Assembly (NCBI GenBank): GCA_030539115.1
Contig: JAUNSR010000028.1
Span: 1 to 39,569 of the forward strand
Length of the DNA: 39,569 bases
From: Bacteroidales bacterium
GTDB taxonomy: Bacteria; Bacteroidota; Bacteroidia; Bacteroidales; JAUNSR01
Reading direction: 5' to 3'
Shown here: piece by piece, positions 26,676 to 35,789 of the stretch
Layout of the letters: every line of letters starts with the position of its first letter
Numbering within the stretch: the first letter of the stretch is position 1
Position numbers and translations under genes: made by a program
Notes under the pieces: model-generated
The model's database searches: none
Seen by the model: only the letters and a program-made list of their open reading frames with translations
What the model was told of the DNA's origin: nothing

Positions 26676-28892
26676 ATGGAAGAGAACGTTTTTTTTAGTC
26701 CTGAGGAAAAAGAGGAGTTTTTGACAAAATACAAGATTTTATATCCTTTAGCCTCTCCAATGTTTGAAAAAGAGGAATGGAAGATATTAAAAGACCGAGT
26801 TAAAGAGGGTGTTATCGATGGCAGTTATCAGCGCACTTCGGAGGGTTTGAACTTACTGCTTATAAATCTGAGCACCATAATTATTCTTATTAAAGAAATT
26901 GGGTTAAAGAAAAGTGCAGTTGCCGCCGTGATTGTTTATAACCTTTGTGAAAATAATATTGTAAGGGCAAAAGAGCTAAAGAATGTTTTTGGTGAAGAGA
27001 TCGAAACAATTGTCAATGGTCTTCTTAAGGTTAATTCACTTTATGTTAAGGATGAAGTTATTGAATCCGACAATTTCAGGAAATTACTTCTTTCCTTTGC
27101 TGAAGATATCAGAGTTATAATAATTATGATTGCCGAAAGGCTTTCAATAATGAGAATGATTAACCATCATCCTAATGACAAATATCGTCAGGATATCACT
27201 CAGGAATGTGCTTTTCTTTATACTCCTTTGGCTCACAGGCTGGGGCTTTATTCCATTAAGTCAGAACTTGAAGATTTAACACTTAAATATCAACACAGAG
27301 ATATATATACCGACATAGCCCATAAGCTTAATCAAACAAAAGTTGCAAGGGAAGCTTATATCAAATCGTTTATCGATCCGGTAAAGAAAAAGCTTGAAGC
27401 AACAGGCTTAAACTTTGAGATAAAGGGAAGAACAAAATCTATTTACTCTATATGGAATAAGATAAAAAAGCAAAACACCGATATTGAAAATATCTATGAT
27501 TTGTTTGCTATTCGTGTCATTCTAAATACTTCCGAGGAAAAAGAAAAGGCTGAATGCTGGCAAGTTTATTCTATCATTACCGATATGTTTCAGCCAAATC
27601 CTAAAAGGATGAAGGATTGGCTCTCCATTCCTAAAAGCAATGGCTATGAATCTTTGCATATCACTGTCTTAGGTCCTCTTAAAAGATGGGTCGAAGTTCA
27701 GATTAGAAGTAAAAGAATGGATGAAATCGCTGAGCGTGGACTTGCCGCTCACTGGAAATATAAAGGCATTAAAGGCGAGAGTGAAATTGACCAATGGCTA
27801 AGCAACATCAGGGAAGTGCTTGAAAACAACACCTCTCCAAATGAGCTTATGAAGAATTTTAAAATGGATCTTTATAAGGAGGAAATCTTTGTCTTTACTC
27901 CAAATGGAGATCTTCATAAACTTCCAAAGGGAGCAACTGTTTTGGATTTTGCCTTCCTTATTCATTCCAAACTTGGAACCAAATGTGTCGGTGCAATTAT
28001 CAACAACCACAATGTAAAGATCAATTATGTCTTAAAGAGCGGCGATCAAATTGAAATCATCACATCCCCACAGCAAGCTCCGAAACAAGACTGGCTTAAC
28101 ATTGTTTGCACATCCAAGGCAAGGATTAAAATTAAACAGACCCTTAAAGAGAATGAGCATAAGGAGGCTGAATTTGGAAAAGAACTTCTGCAAAGACGTT
28201 TTAAAAACAGGAAAATTGAGATGGACGAGTCTGTAATGATGCGTCTTATCAAAAAAATGGGATATAAAACCGTTACAAGCTTTAACTATGCAATAGCAAA
28301 AGAGCAGATAGAAATCAACAATATTATTGACCTTTATTCAGAGATTGAAAAAGGTGACAAAGAGGCTGCCGATGTTAAAGAAAATAGAACTGCTGAAAAC
28401 TATATTGCCCCTTCTGCCATTCCTGATGACCTTGAAAATAAAGATGATGTACTTGTTATTGAACAAAATCTTAAAGGTATAGACTATAAGCTTGCAAAAT
28501 GCTGTAATCCGATTTATGGCGATGATGTTTTTGGATTTATTTCTATTCAAGGAGGAATAAAAATTCATCGTCAGGACTGCTCCAATGCTTCTCAGATGAA
28601 AACAAGATATCCTTATAGAATTGTCAAGGCTAAATGGTCCGGGAAATCGGGCGATCAATATACAATTACTCTTAGAGTAATCGGAAATGATGACATCGGC
28701 ATTGTTACAAATATAACATCAATAATATCAAAAGAAAAAAACTTAGCTTTGCGTTCTATTTCTATCGATTCGGTCGATGGTCTTTTTCAGGGGCACTTGA
28801 GCGTCTCTGTTGACAACCTTGCTGCCCTTACAGCTTTGATTAAAAAAATTCAAACCATAAAGGGTGTAAAGAGCGTCTCAAGAATGTCATAG
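26676..28892 (+). CDS. relA: Long RelA/SpoT homologue, (p)ppGpp synthetase with a degenerate hydrolase domain
   Basis: This 738-residue alarmone enzyme has the full domain order. The N-terminal HD region (about 20-190) lacks the hydrolase residues: the expected HD...ED reads Y88 N89...E92 N93, and the DRLHNM helix reads ERLSIM (E154, I158). The synthetase domain (about 230-365) is intact, with GRTKSIYSIW, RMKD (311-314), PKSNGYESLH and VEVQIRSKRMDEIAE. Then come a TGS domain (about 392-455; FVFTPNGDLHKLPKGAT), a CC/zinc-finger region (KCCNPIYGDDV) and a C-terminal ACT domain. It should make but not degrade (p)ppGpp, like RelA. A second, hydrolase-competent enzyme would be needed elsewhere in the genome. 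A lipoprotein gene follows at 36 bp. Confidence 0.92.
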   Translation: MEENVFFSPEEKEEFLTKYKILYPLASPMFEKEEWKILKDRVKEGVIDGSYQRTSEGLNLLLINLSTIIILIKEIGLKKSAVAAVIVYNLCENNIVRAKELKNVFGEEIETIVNGLLKVNSLYVKDEVIESDNFRKLLLSFAEDIRVIIIMIAERLSIMRMINHHPNDKYRQDITQECAFLYTPLAHRLGLYSIKSELEDLTLKYQHRDIYTDIAHKLNQTKVAREAYIKSFIDPVKKKLEATGLNFEIKGRTKSIYSIWNKIKKQNTDIENIYDLFAIRVILNTSEEKEKAECWQVYSIITDMFQPNPKRMKDWLSIPKSNGYESLHITVLGPLKRWVEVQIRSKRMDEIAERGLAAHWKYKGIKGESEIDQWLSNIREVLENNTSPNELMKNFKMDLYKEEIFVFTPNGDLHKLPKGATVLDFAFLIHSKLGTKCVGAIINNHNVKINYVLKSGDQIEIITSPQQAPKQDWLNIVCTSKARIKIKQTLKENEHKEAEFGKELLQRRFKNRKIEMDESVMMRLIKKMGYKTVTSFNYAIAKEQIEINNIIDLYSEIEKGDKEAADVKENRTAENYIAPSAIPDDLENKDDVLVIEQNLKGIDYKLAKCCNPIYGDDVFGFISIQGGIKIHRQDCSNASQMKTRYPYRIVKAKWSGKSGDQYTITLRVIGNDDIGIVTNITSIISKEKNLALRSISIDSVDGLFQGHLSVSVDNLAALTALIKKIQTIKGVKSVSRMS

Positions 28893-28928
28893 ATAAATAA
28901 AAGTATTATAATAATTCATTATATCATT

Positions 28929-29771
28929 ATGTATAAACATATCTGTTGGGTTATTGCCCTAATTTTTGTCTCTTGTTCAGGCAATAAAGAAAATGCAAAT
29001 AAAATGCTCAATCAAGCTCAAGTCTTCTATGAACAAGGAGCATTAAGCACTGCTAAAACATATATCGACTCAATGAGAGTGACATATCCAAAAGAATTTT
29101 CCGCAATAAAGAAGGGGCTGCAATTAATGAGGTATATAGAGCTAAAAGAGAATGAACGGAATTTAGCTTATACCGATTCTATGCTTATTGTCAAACAGGC
29201 GGAAGCTGAGGAGCTGAAAAAGAATTTCGATTTTGTAAAAGATTCTGCCTACGACGAGATTGGAAATTATATCTACAAACGTCTTGGCATAGAAAAAAAT
29301 ATTCAACGCTGCTATATAAGAGTCGGAGTTAATGAATATGGCGAGATTTATCTTTCAAGCGTCTATTATGGGGCAAAAAACATTAATCATACAGGTATAA
29401 AGGCCGAAGCCAACGATGGATTGAGCGCTCAAACTGAAGCTATCCCCTATGATGGCGGAAGAAATTACAGATTTACTGATGATGGCGCCCAAACAGAAGT
29501 GGTAACCTATCTTAAAGGAAAGGACAATGGGGTTCTTAATTTTATAAGTTTATATGCCGATCAAAGAATAAAAATCACTTATACAGGAGAAAAACCTTAT
29601 ATTATGGTTCTGGATAATCTATCTAAAGAGGCGATTACAAAAAGTTTGGAACTATCTACTGTTTTAAGTGACGTTACACGTCTTGGACAGGAAAATAAGA
29701 TTGCAATCGGAAAAATAGAATTTCTTAAAAATAAAATTAACTCCAAAGAGAGTCAGATCTCAGATAAATAA
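28929..29771 (+). CDS. Lipoprotein of unknown function
   Basis: This 280-residue protein has a short lipoprotein signal ending in FVSC (C16). A helical, TPR-like segment follows (NKMLNQAQVFYEQGALSTAKTYIDSM in part, about residues 23-50). A coiled region comes next, then a beta-rich domain (about 120-225) and a C-terminal coiled coil (about 245-280). The lone early helix pair looks like one tetratricopeptide unit. It follows relA by 36 bp on the same strand and probably shares its transcript. A strong terminator at 29825-29862 follows it. No family is recognised. Confidence 0.8.
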   Translation: MYKHICWVIALIFVSCSGNKENANKMLNQAQVFYEQGALSTAKTYIDSMRVTYPKEFSAIKKGLQLMRYIELKENERNLAYTDSMLIVKQAEAEELKKNFDFVKDSAYDEIGNYIYKRLGIEKNIQRCYIRVGVNEYGEIYLSSVYYGAKNINHTGIKAEANDGLSAQTEAIPYDGGRNYRFTDDGAQTEVVTYLKGKDNGVLNFISLYADQRIKITYTGEKPYIMVLDNLSKEAITKSLELSTVLSDVTRLGQENKIAIGKIEFLKNKINSKESQISDK

Positions 29772-29824
29772 GTTTGTTGTTAGAAAACTAAATTTTCTAT
29801 ATGCCTTACTTACAAACACATTAA

Positions 29825-29862
29825 AAATGCTCAGACAACTCTATCAAGTTATCTGAGCATTT
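29825..29862 (+). terminator. Terminator of the relA-lipoprotein unit
   Basis: An 11-bp stem AAATGCTCAGA (29825-29835) with TCTGAGCATTT (29852-29862) continues after one mismatch as AACT/AGTT. It is followed by CTTTT on the plus strand, 53 bp past the stop. Confidence 0.85.
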
Positions 29863-30330
29863 CTTTTAAAGACGTCGCTTATCTGTATCAGATAGAGTAA
29901 ACTTTTAACGGTTTAAATATTATTTTGCTCATCGATTTTTACATTTTTAACCATCGTAATGCGACAATCATAACCGAATCGAAAAAGTGCCAAATATGTA
30001 AACAAAAAAGACTGATGAAAATTTAAAAATCGATAATCATAATTGATTTTTCGACGGTAATAATTTTATTTTCGACGGTCAAAATTTGAAAATTACTAAC
30101 TCTTTTTACATAAAAATATTACATTATTAGTAATCAACACTTTATAAAATATAAAATTGATTTATTATTAAAAAATATGGAGTATCAAAAATGAGAAGTC
30201 AATGTAGTAAGATAAAAATTTGGTGCCATAGATTTACATTATATACCATCGAATCATCTATTTGATTTATTAAACACCATAAATATATTTATTTTTATAA
30301 TTATTAATATTGTCAATGAAATATTTCCGA
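29863..30330. other. Convergent intergenic region with a direct repeat
   Basis: This 468-bp non-coding stretch separates the lipoprotein (plus) and atpG (minus) stops. It carries TTTTCGACGGT twice (30048-30058 and 30069-30079, exactly 21 bp apart). An interrupted inverted relative (ACCGAATCGAAAAA) starts near 29973. A small hairpin TATCTG/CAGATA lies near 29880-29894. No recognisable terminator for the ATP synthase operon was seen on the minus strand. A 24-codon frame near 30191 has a GGAG sequence before it but no other support. Confidence 0.45.
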
Positions 30331-31203
30331 TTAAAAGCCCTCTTCCATTCCTGAACTTAAATCAAGTATCTCCATAGTAATCTGCTGCTGACGTTTTCTA
30401 TTTAGTTCAATGGTAAGATCATCTATTAATTTGGAAGCATTTTCTGAAGCCATCTGCATAGCAACGGTTCTTGCACTTTGTTCAGAAGAATAAGAATCTA
30501 AAAGTGCCGAATAAATCTTTGATCTTAGGACTTTGGGCAAAAGCATCATCATCAATTCAGGGGCCCTTGGCTCAAGAATATATAAATGAAGATAAGACTT
30601 TGAGGCAGGTTTAATTTTAGAGAAATCAAGAGGCAGATAATCACTGACGATTAGATTATGAATCATCGAATTAACATAATGGAAATTGATTATAATTACT
30701 TTGTCGGTCTTTTTTGTCCTATACATCTCCATAAGATAATCTGCCACATACTTGGCATCATCATATTCCGGATTATTGTCATTATATTTCCAGCCAATAT
30801 TTATTGATTCGACATTGATATTTTTTAAAAAGTTTTCCACCTTTTTCCCAACCGCAATAACAGAGACACTTACATTCTGATTCTCATATTTTTTTATCTC
30901 TTGAAGCATTCTATTATTGACTGCACTATTAAATGAACCGCAAAAACCGGTATTTGAAGCCATGGCTACAATAGTGACACTCCTAACTGTTCTCTTTTTT
31001 ATGTACGGAGAATCGTTTTCCTGTTGATAAGCGAGAAAGTCCTTTAATATACCCGCTAACATATCATTATATGGAGAACAGTTTTCGACAGCTTTAGCCG
31101 CCTTTTTGAGTTTAGATGATGCGACCATCTGCATAGCCTTTGTAATCTTCCCGGCAGATCGAATGGAACTAACCCGTTCTCTAATTTCTTTTAACGATGC
31201 CAT
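30331..31203 (-). CDS. atpG: ATP synthase F1 subunit gamma
   Basis: This 290-residue subunit is the central rotor shaft of the ATP synthase. The diagnostic N-terminal helix (MASLKEIRERVSSIRSAGKI, then TKAMQMVASSKLKKA) and the C-terminal helix (AMQMASENASKLIDDL, then RKRQQQITMEILDLSSG) are both present, as is the internal Rossmann-like domain (SNTGFCGSFN). Length is normal. It is the last gene of the operon. The 246-bp gap after atpA is unusually long for this operon and holds a structured repeat (31251-31326). Confidence 0.95.
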   Translation of the reverse strand: MASLKEIRERVSSIRSAGKITKAMQMVASSKLKKAAKAVENCSPYNDMLAGILKDFLAYQQENDSPYIKKRTVRSVTIVAMASNTGFCGSFNSAVNNRMLQEIKKYENQNVSVSVIAVGKKVENFLKNINVESINIGWKYNDNNPEYDDAKYVADYLMEMYRTKKTDKVIIINFHYVNSMIHNLIVSDYLPLDFSKIKPASKSYLHLYILEPRAPELMMMLLPKVLRSKIYSALLDSYSSEQSARTVAMQMASENASKLIDDLTIELNRKRQQQITMEILDLSSGMEEGF

Positions 31204-31250
31204 TATAGTATTTTCATTTGTATATTATTTATTTTTCTAACCGTTACCTC

Positions 31251-31326
31251 TAAGGTACAAATGCGCCATTTATATACCTTTAGTTGGGTATCTCATCTTT
31301 AGGTGAGTTATGGCGGTTTCATTTAT
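31251..31326 (-). repeat. Structured intergenic element, copy B
   Basis: The outer stem is CGCCAT (31264-31269) with ATGGCG (31310-31315), extended over a 4-nt bulge by AAATG (31259-31263) with CATTT (31320-31324). Two interior hairpins fit inside: ATACC (31274-31278) with GGTAT (31287-31291), and CTCATC (31292-31297) with GGTGAG (31302-31307, one G-T pair). This makes a three-way junction. The ends match copy A at 965-1038. It lies in the atpA-atpG spacer, 48 nt before the atpG start. The next bases add a small hairpin (TTACC/GGTA at 31244-31257). Confidence 0.65.
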
Positions 31327-31449
31327 TAAATTAAAAGACTATATAATAAGAATATCCCCACTAATTACAGACTAAAAATGGATTAAAAACTATAAACTAT
31401 AATACTGTTGATAATTTACTCAATCATCAAAGTTTTTATCCCCAAAAGT

Positions 31450-33030
31450 TTAGTTTGCGAAAGTTTGAACAACTTCATCCGCCACATTCTTTAATATCTT
31501 TGAAATATTATCATTAAAAAAGCCACTTTTCAAAGGTATCAACACCTCCTCCTGATATTTCATGTGGAGGATATCCAAAAACATTTTCTCAAAAGAAGGA
31601 ATATTTCTTATATCAATTTTTTCAAGCAAACCATTTACACCTGTAAAAATAACGGCAATCTGATCTTCCACACTCATTGGAGAGTATTGAGGTTGAACGA
31701 GAAGCTGCATATTCTTTCGTCCTTTATCAAGAAGAGAAGCCGTAATAGCATCCAAATCGGAGCCAAATTTTGTGAATGCCTCCAATTCCTGATATTGAGC
31801 CAAATCAATTTTTAAAGAGGAGGCAACATTTTTCATTGATTTAATCTGAGCATTTCCTCCTACTCTTGATACCGACAGACCGACATCAACTGCCGGTCTT
31901 ATACCTTCATTAAAAAGATCAGAGCTAAGATATATCTGGCCGTCAGTTATAGAAATAACATTTGTAGGGATATATGCAGACACATCTCCGGCATGTGTCT
32001 CTATTATAGGAATAGCTGTCAATGAACCATTCCCCTTTATCATATTTTTTATAGAATAAGGGACATTGTTCATTTTCTGTGCGATAGAATCATCTTTAAT
32101 AATTCTTCCGGCTCTTTCCAAAAGGCGGGAATGCAGGTAAAATATATCGCCCGGATAAGCCTCACGCCCCGATGGTCTTCTAAGTATTAAAGAGATCTCC
32201 CGGTAGGCGACAGCCTGCTTGCTTAAATCATCGAAAATTATAAGGGCATTGCGTCCTGTATCCCTGAAAAATTCGCCTATTGCAACTCCTGTAAATGGCG
32301 CATAATATCTTGCAGCGGCAGAATCAGCTGCTCCCGCATTTATTATGATGGTATATCTCAATGCATCTCTTTCCTTGAGAAGATTGACAATGTTTGCAAC
32401 AGTCGAGTCTTTTTGACCTATTGCCACATAGATGCAATATACAGGAGAGGTATCAAAAAATCTCGATTGATTAATAATAGTATCTATTGCTATTGAGGTT
32501 TTACCGGTCTGCCTGTCACCAATTACGAGCTCTCTTTGACCTTTTCCTATTGGCACCAAAGCATCAACGCTCTTAAGGCCGGTTTGAAGAGGCTCATTAA
32601 CCGGTTGTCTGAAAATGACACCGGGAGCTTTTCTTTCAAGAGGCATCTCATATATTTCACCCTGAATAGGTCCCAAGCCATCAATTGGTTCTCCAAGCAT
32701 ATTTATAACTCTTCCCAACATACCCTCGCTTACATTGACCGAAACAACCTTTCCTGAGCGTTTAACGGTGTCGCCCTCTCTTATAGAGCTTGTTTTTCCA
32801 AAAAGGATAGCTCCGACATTGTCCTCTTCAAGATTCATTGCCACACCTTTTTCGCCATTTTCAAAAATCAACATCTCTTGTGACCCTACATTATCAAGTC
32901 CATAAATTCTGACAACGCCATCATGAACCTGCAAAACGGTGCCAGATTCTTCAAACTTAGACTTTAGATTAAGCCCTTCAAGTTGGAGTTCAAGAATTTT
33001 AGAAACTTCACTAACATTAATTCTGTCCAT
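31450..33030 (-). CDS. atpA: ATP synthase F1 subunit alpha
   Basis: At 526 residues this is the non-catalytic, nucleotide-binding subunit of the F1 head. The P-loop is GDRQTGKTSI (about 170-180), with family phrases VDALVPIGKGQRELVIGDRQ and a Walker B region (ALIIFDDLSKQAVAYREISL). The arginine-finger region reads SVSRVGGNAQ. The N-terminal crown domain and C-terminal helical domain are complete. It follows atpH by 17 bp. Confidence 0.96.
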   Translation of the reverse strand: MDRINVSEVSKILELQLEGLNLKSKFEESGTVLQVHDGVVRIYGLDNVGSQEMLIFENGEKGVAMNLEEDNVGAILFGKTSSIREGDTVKRSGKVVSVNVSEGMLGRVINMLGEPIDGLGPIQGEIYEMPLERKAPGVIFRQPVNEPLQTGLKSVDALVPIGKGQRELVIGDRQTGKTSIAIDTIINQSRFFDTSPVYCIYVAIGQKDSTVANIVNLLKERDALRYTIIINAGAADSAAARYYAPFTGVAIGEFFRDTGRNALIIFDDLSKQAVAYREISLILRRPSGREAYPGDIFYLHSRLLERAGRIIKDDSIAQKMNNVPYSIKNMIKGNGSLTAIPIIETHAGDVSAYIPTNVISITDGQIYLSSDLFNEGIRPAVDVGLSVSRVGGNAQIKSMKNVASSLKIDLAQYQELEAFTKFGSDLDAITASLLDKGRKNMQLLVQPQYSPMSVEDQIAVIFTGVNGLLEKIDIRNIPSFEKMFLDILHMKYQEEVLIPLKSGFFNDNISKILKNVADEVVQTFAN

Positions 33031-33047
33031 AAAAAATAGATATTAAA

Positions 33048-33611
33048 TCAATTGGTATACTTCTTAACATCGATATCAGATTCAAGAAGAGAGTTCCTTA
33101 TCTTTTTTAGCTGAGTTTTTACCGACACATCCATTCTTAAAGAATCAACTTGCAGAATAAATCCTCCTATGAGATTATCATTTCTTTTAGTTGTAATTTC
33201 AAGTTTATAGCCCGGATATATTGACAATAAAATTTCTTTTATTCTTTTAATTATGTCATAAGGTATATCTGAAGCAACAATAATATCGCCGTGTTTTATC
33301 TTATACATCTCATTCCATCGATTTCTAAATGCTCTGCAAATACGACCTAAAAAAATTTCTCTATTGTATTTTAAAACAAGAATAAAAAACTTTTTCATTA
33401 CAATATTTCCATTAGTTGCCTCATTAAGGAGATTTAGCTTTTCATTAAATGAAACAGTTGGGTCCTCTATTGCCTTTCTCAATAGAGGAAGTTCATTCCA
33501 AATGTTCTGAAAAGAAATCATATATTGATTAATCTCATTTTCTGATTTCTCATTATGAGAATACTCTATAAGAGCCCGGGCATATCTTTCAGCCAATAAC
33601 GATTTATTCAT
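33048..33611 (-). CDS. atpH: ATP synthase subunit delta
   Basis: This 187-residue peripheral-stalk subunit (OSCP) clamps the F1 head to the b subunit. The N-terminal helical bundle (SLLAERYARALIEYS) and the C-terminal phrase LIGGFILQVDSLRMDVSVK are characteristic, followed by SVKTQLKKIRNSLL. It is slightly divergent, as is usual for this subunit. It is separated from atpF by 108 bp, a long gap for this operon, where a partial copy of the structured element lies. Confidence 0.9.
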   Translation of the reverse strand: MNKSLLAERYARALIEYSHNEKSENEINQYMISFQNIWNELPLLRKAIEDPTVSFNEKLNLLNEATNGNIVMKKFFILVLKYNREIFLGRICRAFRNRWNEMYKIKHGDIIVASDIPYDIIKRIKEILLSIYPGYKLEITTKRNDNLIGGFILQVDSLRMDVSVKTQLKKIRNSLLESDIDVKKYTN

Positions 33612-33644
33612 TTATATATAAGTTATGCAATCAATTATTATAAT

Positions 33645-33704
33645 AAGGAGTAAATGTGTCATTATATACATTTTGCTGTCTTCCTCACTTTTGTATCGAT
33701 AGCA
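33645..33704 (-). repeat. Partial relative (copy C) of the structured intergenic element
   Basis: The plus-strand start AAGGAGTAAATGTGTCAT (from 33645) aligns with AAGGTATAAATGCGCCAT of copy A, and the match continues into TTATATA. About 22 of 29 bases agree. The opposite closing arm (ATGGCG) is missing. A separate stem TGCTGTC (33674-33680) / GATAGCA (33698-33704) follows instead. It lies 33 nt before the atpH start. Confidence 0.35.
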
Positions 33705-33719
33705 GCTATATTTATACAA

Positions 33720-34217
33720 TTAATTTTTTATTGTGATTTCGTTCATTATTTTCTCTATTAATTCCTTTTGATTCTTTGTGTTTTTCAAATCATTACGCAT
33801 AACTTTCTCAGCCAAATTAAGAGTTAAGTCAACAATCTTAATTTTGATATCTTCAAAAGCCTCCTTTTTTGCATTTTCTATAGCCTCATTGGTTTGCTGC
33901 ATAATAGCTAAAGACTCTTTTTTAGCCGCAATTTTTGCCTGCTCTATGAGCTTAGCTTTTATAGCATCTGTTTCATTGATAATGCTTATCTGCTTGCTGT
34001 AAGCCTCATCAATGATTTTTTTGCTTAAAGCATTAGCATTCGCCAAAGCCTTTGCTGCCTCTTTTGCATCCTCAACCCCTTTCTCGATAAACTTACTTCT
34101 TTGCTCAACTGCTTTTATAAAAAATGGCCAAAGGTACTTTCCCAAAATCATAACCACTAAAAGAAAGACAAGAAGCATCCAAAAAATCAATCCAAAATCG
34201 GGATAAAAAACTGACAT
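33720..34217 (-). CDS. atpF: ATP synthase Fo subunit b
   Basis: This 165-residue stator subunit has one N-terminal membrane helix (GLIFWMLLVFLLVVMILGKY, about 9-28) and a long charged coiled coil rich in A, K and E. The architecture and length are standard. It begins 6 bp after atpE and is translationally linked with it. A dimer joins subunit a in the membrane to delta on the F1 head. Confidence 0.94.
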   Translation of the reverse strand: MSVFYPDFGLIFWMLLVFLLVVMILGKYLWPFFIKAVEQRSKFIEKGVEDAKEAAKALANANALSKKIIDEAYSKQISIINETDAIKAKLIEQAKIAAKKESLAIMQQTNEAIENAKKEAFEDIKIKIVDLTLNLAEKVMRNDLKNTKNQKELIEKIMNEITIKN

Positions 34218-34223
34218 AATATT

Positions 34224-34508
<285 letters not shown>

Positions 34509-34511
34509 TTA

Positions 34512-35789
34512 TCATACTCTCGTTAAGCCTATAAATAATGATGACAGCATCATAAACACATAGGCCTGAATAAAACATATCAACACCTCTATGATAAGCA
34601 TAAAGGCTGAAAAGATTACAACAAAAACACTTGACATTCCCGCATAAAACAAACCAAAGGGAGCAAAAACAAAGATCAAAGTCGTTAATATCAAAATTAT
34701 CACATGCCCTCCGAATAGATTTGCAAACATTCTTATCATCAATGCAAATGGCTTTGAAAATATTCCAAACACTTCCAAAAATGTCATTATAGGTATTGGT
34801 GCATTAAGCCAAAGTGGAACATCAGGCAAGAATATTTCTTTCCAATAGTGCCTTGTTGCTGAAAACAATGTTATGACAAGAGTGCAGCCGGCCAATACAA
34901 GACAAATGGATATATTGCCTGACAGATTGACCCCTCCCGGGAAAACGACAATCAATCCTAAAAGATTTATTGTCAAAATAAAATAGAACAAGGTTAAAAG
35001 ATATGGCGAGTATTCTCTATATTTTTCCCTTAAACATGGCTTGATAACCTCATTGATCAACATTAGAGATAAAGATTCCAACATTCCTTTAAAACCTTTT
35101 GGCATCTTTAATGGATTTCTTTTATAATAATTCTTAAGTGAAAAAAGAATAATTAAAAGTATGGCAGAGCTCAACATAAGAGCAAAAACATCTTTGGTAA
35201 TTGATAAATCCAAAGGACGTAGTTCTTTGTTATCTGTTCCTAAATAAACTATCTTACCCTCATATTTACCCTGTTTAGAAATAAAGTACCCATTATAAGT
35301 TGCCCCATTCTCTATATTTTTGGAAGAGAACACTTCCCATCCACTCCATCTTTTACCAACTATTACAGGAAGATATATGGTTGCTTTGCCAAAATAATCG
35401 CCAAACATGTGCCATGAATAACTGTCTCCAAGATGCTCTGCAAGAATATTATATGGAGAGACTTTTTCTTTACCTTCTTTAGGCTCTTTTGGTAATGTTT
35501 TTTCTGCATTTTCATTTCCTAAAATATAGTTAGGGAAAAATCCTGCAAGGGTATAGTTTTTGTTTAAAGCAACTTGAAATGCACTTTCTTTAAAAGTATT
35601 TGCAACATCTGCATTAATTGATTCAAAGGGTGTATTTCTCTTTAAATCAATAAAACTTGTGTTATCGTTGTTGTGACGAGAGGAAAGAGCCGTTTCAAAA
35701 CGTTCTGAGCTGTTTGCAGCTATCTCTTTAAGAACAAAAAAGCTGATCAGGGCAACCAAAAAACAGATTATATTCTTAATTTTTGTCAT
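34512..35789 (-). CDS. atpB: ATP synthase Fo subunit a with long N-terminal periplasmic extension
   Basis: This 425-residue stator half-channel subunit is much longer than the 240-270 residues typical of the family. The C-terminal part (about 200-425) is a normal subunit a with several membrane helices and the essential arginine R353 in FALMIRMFANLFGGHVI. The first 200 residues contain a hydrophobic leader (IICFLVALISFFVL, about 8-20), a charged linker (EKTLPKEPKEGKEK) and a folded-looking segment (LAEHLGDSYSWHMFGDYFG). Extended versions with a similar HxGDSxxWH phrase are known in Bacteroidota. It overlaps the upstream 135-residue gene by 14 bp. Confidence 0.93.
   Translation of the reverse strand: MTKIKNIICFLVALISFFVLKEIAANSSERFETALSSRHNNDNTSFIDLKRNTPFESINADVANTFKESAFQVALNKNYTLAGFFPNYILGNENAEKTLPKEPKEGKEKVSPYNILAEHLGDSYSWHMFGDYFGKATIYLPVIVGKRWSGWEVFSSKNIENGATYNGYFISKQGKYEGKIVYLGTDNKELRPLDLSITKDVFALMLSSAILLIILFSLKNYYKRNPLKMPKGFKGMLESLSLMLINEVIKPCLREKYREYSPYLLTLFYFILTINLLGLIVVFPGGVNLSGNISICLVLAGCTLVITLFSATRHYWKEIFLPDVPLWLNAPIPIMTFLEVFGIFSKPFALMIRMFANLFGGHVIILILTTLIFVFAPFGLFYAGMSSVFVVIFSAFMLIIEVLICFIQAYVFMMLSSLFIGLTRV

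Noticed and set aside
30191..30265. 24-codon plus-strand frame preceded by GGAG
   Set aside because: It is very short, has no recognisable motif, and Bacteroidota make little use of Shine-Dalgarno sequences.
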